Shown piece after piece: positions 59,332 to 64,000 of a DNA stretch of 64,000 nucleotides. The stretch's first letter is position 1; each line of letters opens with the position of its first letter. Source of the DNA: Pyrenula massariospora (Eukaryota > Ascomycota > Eurotiomycetes > Pyrenulales > Pyrenulaceae); contig JAGFMI010000012.1 of assembly GCA_021030905.1 (NCBI GenBank), positions 930,001 through 994,000 of the forward strand, given 5' to 3'. The translations under genes were made by a program, and so were the position numbers. Under the pieces are notes generated by a model that ran no database searches, was not told where the DNA came from, and saw nothing but the letters and a program-made list of their open reading frames with translations.

Positions 59332-60085
59332 TTAGCTCTTCCGGAAATGCACATGCATCATACTTTTCCCTTCCAGCGGCGGTAGAGCCATCTTCCTCAC
59401 CGGGGGAATTGCCTTCGCGAATTCTTCTGTCTCTCTAGCCTTCCTATGTGCGTCGACGCTTTCCCAGCCAACGAGACAGGCATAACCAAGCCCCTTTCCT
59501 CCATCTGCCTTTGGGTGCTCGATCTCCTCAACCACCCACCCTGTCGAGTAACCAATAGACGTATTTGGGATATCACTCGACAAAACTTTCATCAAGTGAA
59601 CTGTGGCTGATTCGATATCTGCTTTGTCGACGCTACGTTCGACGGTGAACATGGCGACTTCCGTAGCAGGCGCCTCAAGAGTTTGGTTGGGAGGAAATGG
59701 TTGATATGCAACGTGGGTGAGGAATGGCGCATTGTTTGGATCAAAAACTGGTTTCCCGAGCCCTAAAAAGGACTTGTGGGACGATGAATCCTTAAAATGT
59801 TGGTGGAAGGAGATATCTTCCCAGTCTACATGTGCATCGTCAACCTCAAAATTCAGTGTACTCGTAGAAGGGTCTTCTTTTCTCACCGATAGCCCATATT
59901 ATCCTCCGCGGCTCTTCGACCGTGCAGCCCCAGTAAGATCTTAGATAACCTTTCACGTGAGTCAGGAACTCGCGCATTGAGGCGAAGGCTTTTCCTGCCT
60001 CGGAGGAATCATCTTCCACAGTCTCCGCGGCTACCGGGTTAAGTGGGATATTGGCTATCTCTGTGACCGGCGTCATGATCACCAT
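59332..60085 (-). CDS. dimeric alpha/beta-barrel (ABM-like) protein, 230 aa
   Basis: Two exons are predicted, 60085-59887 and 59825-59332, with a 61-nt intron (GTGAGA...TGTAG). The join reads RRIIWAI|DWEDISFHQHF and rebuilds a typical antibiotic-biosynthesis-monooxygenase fold: a first half (about 1-90) with MTPVTEIANIPLNP and a W-x-DWEDISFHQHFKDS helix, and a second half ending GYACLVGWESVDAHRKARETEEF. The repeat of -W-S-DAH- type segments suggests two fused barrel modules. Such proteins act as small cofactor-free oxygenases or as stress proteins, but no substrate can be given here. A second ATG (60076, MTPVTE) is an equally good start. It converges with KEL3, whose stop is 126 bp away. Confidence 0.72.
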
Positions 60086-61621
60086 AGACTTCTTGTGCCG
60101 AAAATGATCAGGTGTTCTGAAAGGGGGATACTCTACGTAGCTGGCGAGAAGAAAGATCGTTGCTCATTTCTGTTCTGGGGTCCATTGAAAGCTGGCCCCG
60201 CTCAAGTACGCTTTAAACCCCTCGCACGACAAGCAGCAAACGCAGATTTACTTTTTAGATTCTTCGTCGCCTTGTGCGAATTCAGACGTAACGACCAGGA
60301 TCCATTTTCAAAAACCCTCAATCCTTGGCCTCGTCATCTTACGTATTTTATCTGCTTCAAGCTTTTTATTAGCACCTCAATTACGGAAAAGTGAGCTCAA
60401 CGGGACTTCGTCCATAATGGCCGTACCAGTAATACCATCAGGCGTAACCTTGAGACCTTTTGAGGAACTACTAAAATACGGATATTGATCCATTTTAGTA
60501 CGACTTGGAATGTATTCATGAAGTCCAAGAACAATGCTCTTTTGACAGCCGTTTTGAGATACTAATTTCGATACCTTGTTCGCTTCCGTTTTCTCCCAAT
60601 GCTCACCTCCAAGTTCCCTTGCATCGGTTCCATATAATCCACTTAAGTCTGTACCGAGTCTAAGAGACCTAAAATGCGGTTGGCACCTGTCTTTTGACAA
60701 TGATCGTCCGATATCGAAATAAGCTGCAACTCCGCCACGGCTTTCATTCTTACGATATCAACGTCTGACTTACAATCTTCATCTTTGCTGCCAGAGCCTA
60801 GAACAAATACTGCAGGATCCCCAGCACAAATTCGACGTCTACAGGCTCTACTCGGAATAAAATTTCGATCTCCTTCGACGCTGCTTGCGTTTTCTTTGGC
60901 CTCTGTTGGCTGAAGGTCTCTTTAACAAGCTCACAAAAAAGGGTAACGCTGCAGTCGCGAGCCTGCTTAATCATGATGATAGCCCATAGGGTTCAATTTG
61001 ATATCATTAGCAGCGGTAATGCTATTGAGGCGCGTATCACATATCAATTCCAGTAAGTCTTGCATCAAATAGAGTGCAACGATCGAAGACGATTAGCCAC
61101 ATTCACCCAGTCATCTAATTGTGCAAAGTGATTTTGGATCATTAGCTGCAATAAGACTTAACACTTCCTAGGCACAGATGACGGTGTATGGTTGAAAAGA
61201 ATGCTGTCGTGCTAGATCGGTATTTCAATTTGAGCTATTCAACACACGATCGATCTCGAAAGCGTAAGGGTTCCATGCATTTCATTTTCAACGCGGCAAA
61301 AAGCAGAAGACGTATAGACGAGACATGGTAGTAGAAGTCGTGCGCATCCAATTGTTAGCTGGACGGAAGCCAGTGCCAATGACTAACTGTACTCCTACTT
61401 CTAATGCCCTGCACTGAGAGCAATCTTCAGACGAGGAGAAACTTTTGTATAGTGCAAAATTTAGGCTAGCTATATCGGGGGTAGCGCGATTTGCGGAGCT
61501 TCTGCGGCCTGCCTTTGGCTTCTGCTCGGTCACGGCTCTCGTGCACTACAGAAAGTAAACCCTGTAGTTACTACCGTCGCCGAGCGACATCAGACGCCTA
61601 GTCCACAGATACTCTACAGTT
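60086..61621. other. intergenic, 1.5 kb without a supported gene
   Basis: It should hold the promoter of the ABM-like gene and of RPN7. Leftward frames at 60377-60700 and 61288-61533 and others are short and not protein-like. No RNA gene or repeat was recognised. Confidence 0.45.
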
Positions 61622-63132
61622 ATGGCGTCCGATCCTCAATTTGCGAAATATCCCGAGCTTTGGCTGGCACAAGATGTCTTCACAGCCTCAATCAGAGGAA
61701 CCACGCCGAAAAAGATTCAAGATGCAATTACCACCAACAAGATGGCACCGTTCTATCGCCATCTCGCACATCCAACCGAAGGAATCTTGAATAAAGCTGG
61801 TGCGTCAGGTACCAGTCAACCAAAACCCCAACCGCCGAATCGAAGGGGCTCTCTAGTCTGCTCGAATCTTGTACCTCCGAAACGACAATCTTCCACCCTC
61901 CTTGCCTGGGACGAGTCCTTGTATGAGCGGTTACGAGAGGACAATGAGAAGGAGCTTGCAGCTATTCAAAAGGAGGAAGATGAAGCCGAGGAGGCTGCAG
62001 GTGAAACTGAAATCCAAGCAGCCCGAGGCAAAAGAGCAGAGCTGTACGCTCGGATAGGCGACAAGGTATGTGGTGTACTAGCTTGCGCTTTTAGATACTC
62101 CCAGCTCATCCTTTACAGGATAAAGCTGTCAATGCCTACGAAGAAGTCTTCGAAAAGACTGGCATCTTGGGAACCAAAATCGATATCGTACTAGCTATCA
62201 TTCGCATCGGTTTATTCTTCGGCGACAAACTTTTCGTGAAGAAAAACATTGATAGGGCAAATATGCTCGTCGAGAGCGGTGGTGATTGGGATCGACGGAA
62301 TCGGCTGAAAGCATACAAAGGCCTTCACCTTCTCACAGTTCGAGCGTACAATCTCGCTGCCCCTCTCCTCCTCGACAGCCTCTCGACTTTTACTAGCTAC
62401 GAACTCTGCAGCTACTCTTCCCTCGTCGTTTACTCGGTCCTCGCCGGATCGCTAGCTTTGAAGAGGGTTGACTTCAAGGCAAAAGTAGTCGACGCTCCTG
62501 AAATAAAAGCAATTCTAGGTGATGGTGAAGACAAAGTCGCAGCTTTGACCGGGAAGGCCTCGGCTGGCATTAGTGCAGGAGATGAGGAGATGAAAGACGC
62601 CTCGTCGGCCACTCCAGCAACTGCGTCGACGGTTGTGAATCTCACGACCCTAGGCACCGGCTCAGGAACACAAGCAGAATCTGAACCAGCTGTGGACTTT
62701 TCACCCCTGGCTAGTCTTGTGACGAGCCTCTACAACGGCAATTACCAAGCCTTTTTCCTTGCGCTTGCTTCCGTCGAAGACAATTTCCTGAGCTCAGACC
62801 GATACCTTTACGAGCACCGGGCGTGGTTTGTGCGTGAGATGAGGCTTAGAGGATATCAGCAGTTGCTGCAGTCATACCGCATCGTCGGTCTGCAAAGCAT
62901 GGCATCAGATTTTGGTGTAAGCGTGGACTTTTTGGACAAGGATTTGGCACGCTTCATCGCGGCTGACCGAATACCTTGTACCATTGACCGGGTGAATGGT
63001 GTGATCGAGACAAACCGACCGGATGATAAAAACAAGCAGTATGCTGATGTTGTCAAACACGGAGATGCCTTGATCACGAAGTTACAAAAGTATGGGCAGG
63101 CGGTTCGTCTCCGAGGGTCGGAAAGAAGCTGA
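61622..63132 (+). CDS. RPN7: 26S proteasome regulatory subunit Rpn7, 485 aa
   Basis: Rpn7 is a PCI-domain subunit of the 19S lid, needed for lid assembly and ubiquitin-protein breakdown. Two exons are predicted, 61622-62065 and 62119-63132, with a 53-nt intron (GTATGT...TTACAG) in phase 0, joining ARIGDK to DKAVNAYEE as in other fungal Rpn7. Landmarks: MASDPQFAKYPELWLAQDVF at the N-terminus, RGKRAELYARIGDK (about 135-148), KIDIVLAIIRIGLFFGDKLFVKK, NRLKAYKGLHLLTVRAYNLAAPLLLDS and the PCI region (about 320-430) with RYLYEHRAWFVREMRLRGYQQ. The last residues are KYGQAVRLRGSERS, typical of the family. A Gly/Ser/Thr-rich linker sits near 320 before the PCI core. All parts are intact. Confidence 0.96.
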
Positions 63133-64000
63133 TAATACGCATGTATTTTGGTGGTAGCGGAGAAGGGCCACACGTCGAATCAAAGGTCAGAAATGTCACA
63201 GCGATGGAGTCCAGAGAATGGATGATTTTAGAAGTCGAGATAGACAGGGTCGACGCTGTGTTTGGTTTTTCCGGCTGCCGTCGGCCAAAGTGTAGATCAT
63301 AATCAAGCCTCTGCCCAGAAATCCTTTGCTGACGCGGAGTAACAATTTACTCCAACTTGACAAAGAATGCTCGCCTTAATAAGCCTGCCAGATCGGGTCG
63401 CCAATCCTGACCGGTGCAGCTCGGGTGGCACAAACCCCAACATCCCATGTTTGAGGCCCCCACAGCTATCAATGACGCCCTTATCAATCCCTGGAATCTG
63501 GGCGATTGACCTTCGTTATTTGTCGTAACAAGCTTTTTTCGATCTCAAGCATTGGATGTAGCCGTCGCAGATATCGCCCAAAATTACGATTTTGAACATC
63601 TCCTGGGCGGCCGTAGATAATGATTTTGGATATTTATCGGTGACCGCCGCCGGCTCCCTCCTCTCCAACATGAAAACCCCTCAAGTGGGCAGGATACTAG
63701 TCAAAGCCCAACGTCTTTCCACAGAAACTTCCCACTTTTGCACAACCTCTCCAGTCTTACCAGGCTCACTGTTCGATCCAGCAAAGATCCCGGGATCTTC
63801 AGGTACGGCTCGTTCCGACGTTTCTTCCCAATTCTGATTTCTTTCGTTACCGTGTACTACCCTGGTGACCCACTCATGTGGGACTCATGACTGCAAGATT
63901 TTGCCGCCTCTTCTTTTTTCATACCGCTCATTTACCTCTCATATAATCTCGTCCTCCTTTGACATCTCTAATCAGCGATATACAGCCTGTAACCCATCTT
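63133..64000. other. non-coding stretch at window end
   Basis: The last 870 bases after RPN7 have no supported gene. The small frame at 63592-63837 does not begin with ATG. The end could be the promoter of a gene that lies beyond the window. Confidence 0.5.

Noticed and set aside
1-64000. Transposons, viral fossils, CRISPR arrays
   Set aside because: No transposase, reverse transcriptase, capsid or integrase-like frame, no long terminal repeats, and no regularly spaced repeat array other than the 57-bp tandem units.

Overview
This 64 kb window comes from the nuclear genome of a filamentous ascomycete (Pezizomycotina). The evidence is protein-coding genes with short introns of about 43-150 nt and GT-AG junctions, and fungal-type families: an ATP-type PEP carboxykinase, a copper-fist factor, a HET-domain protein, NACHT-ankyrin proteins, DopA, Mon1 and a MusN/Sgs1 RecQ helicase. 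The class cannot be fixed from sequence alone; a helotialean or related lineage is a guess. I rebuilt most genes by hand from adjacent frames, choosing splice sites that keep phase and restore family motifs. Exon limits are therefore predictions.

Layout. 2-6.3 kb: a copper-fist transcription factor and a small conserved fungal protein. 7.3-31 kb: an accessory-looking stretch with a NACHT-ankyrin NLR-like protein, a HET-domain protein, a dynamin-like GTPase, a second NLR-like protein with an N-terminal serine-hydrolase domain, and a three-TM orphan. Two metabolic genes sit inside it: PEP carboxykinase (gluconeogenesis) and PEX11 (peroxisome proliferation). 33-38.6 kb: a small mitochondrial protein, an atypical CYP52-like P450 and an FAD monooxygenase. 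38.7-63.1 kb: mainly core cell biology, with DOP1 and MON1 (membrane traffic, divergently transcribed), two poorly known proteins, RecQ/Sgs1, a Kel3-like kelch protein, an ABM-fold protein and proteasome subunit RPN7.

How the genes fit together. PCK1 and PEX11 both serve growth on acetate and fatty acids. Each has short upstream motifs matching known regulators: CCG-N7-CCG for PCK1 (AcuK/AcuM) and two CCGAGG boxes for PEX11 (FarA/FarB). The four signalling or immunity-type genes between 7 and 28 kb are the best candidate for an accessory recognition and cell-death neighbourhood, but the grouping is an inference. No rRNA, tRNA, CRISPR, intact transposon or viral fossil was recognised. Two repeats stand out: a diverged 57-bp tandem array next to an orphan gene near 48 kb, and a pair of 34-bp dispersed repeats at 28.3 and 32.4 kb that differ mostly by transitions.
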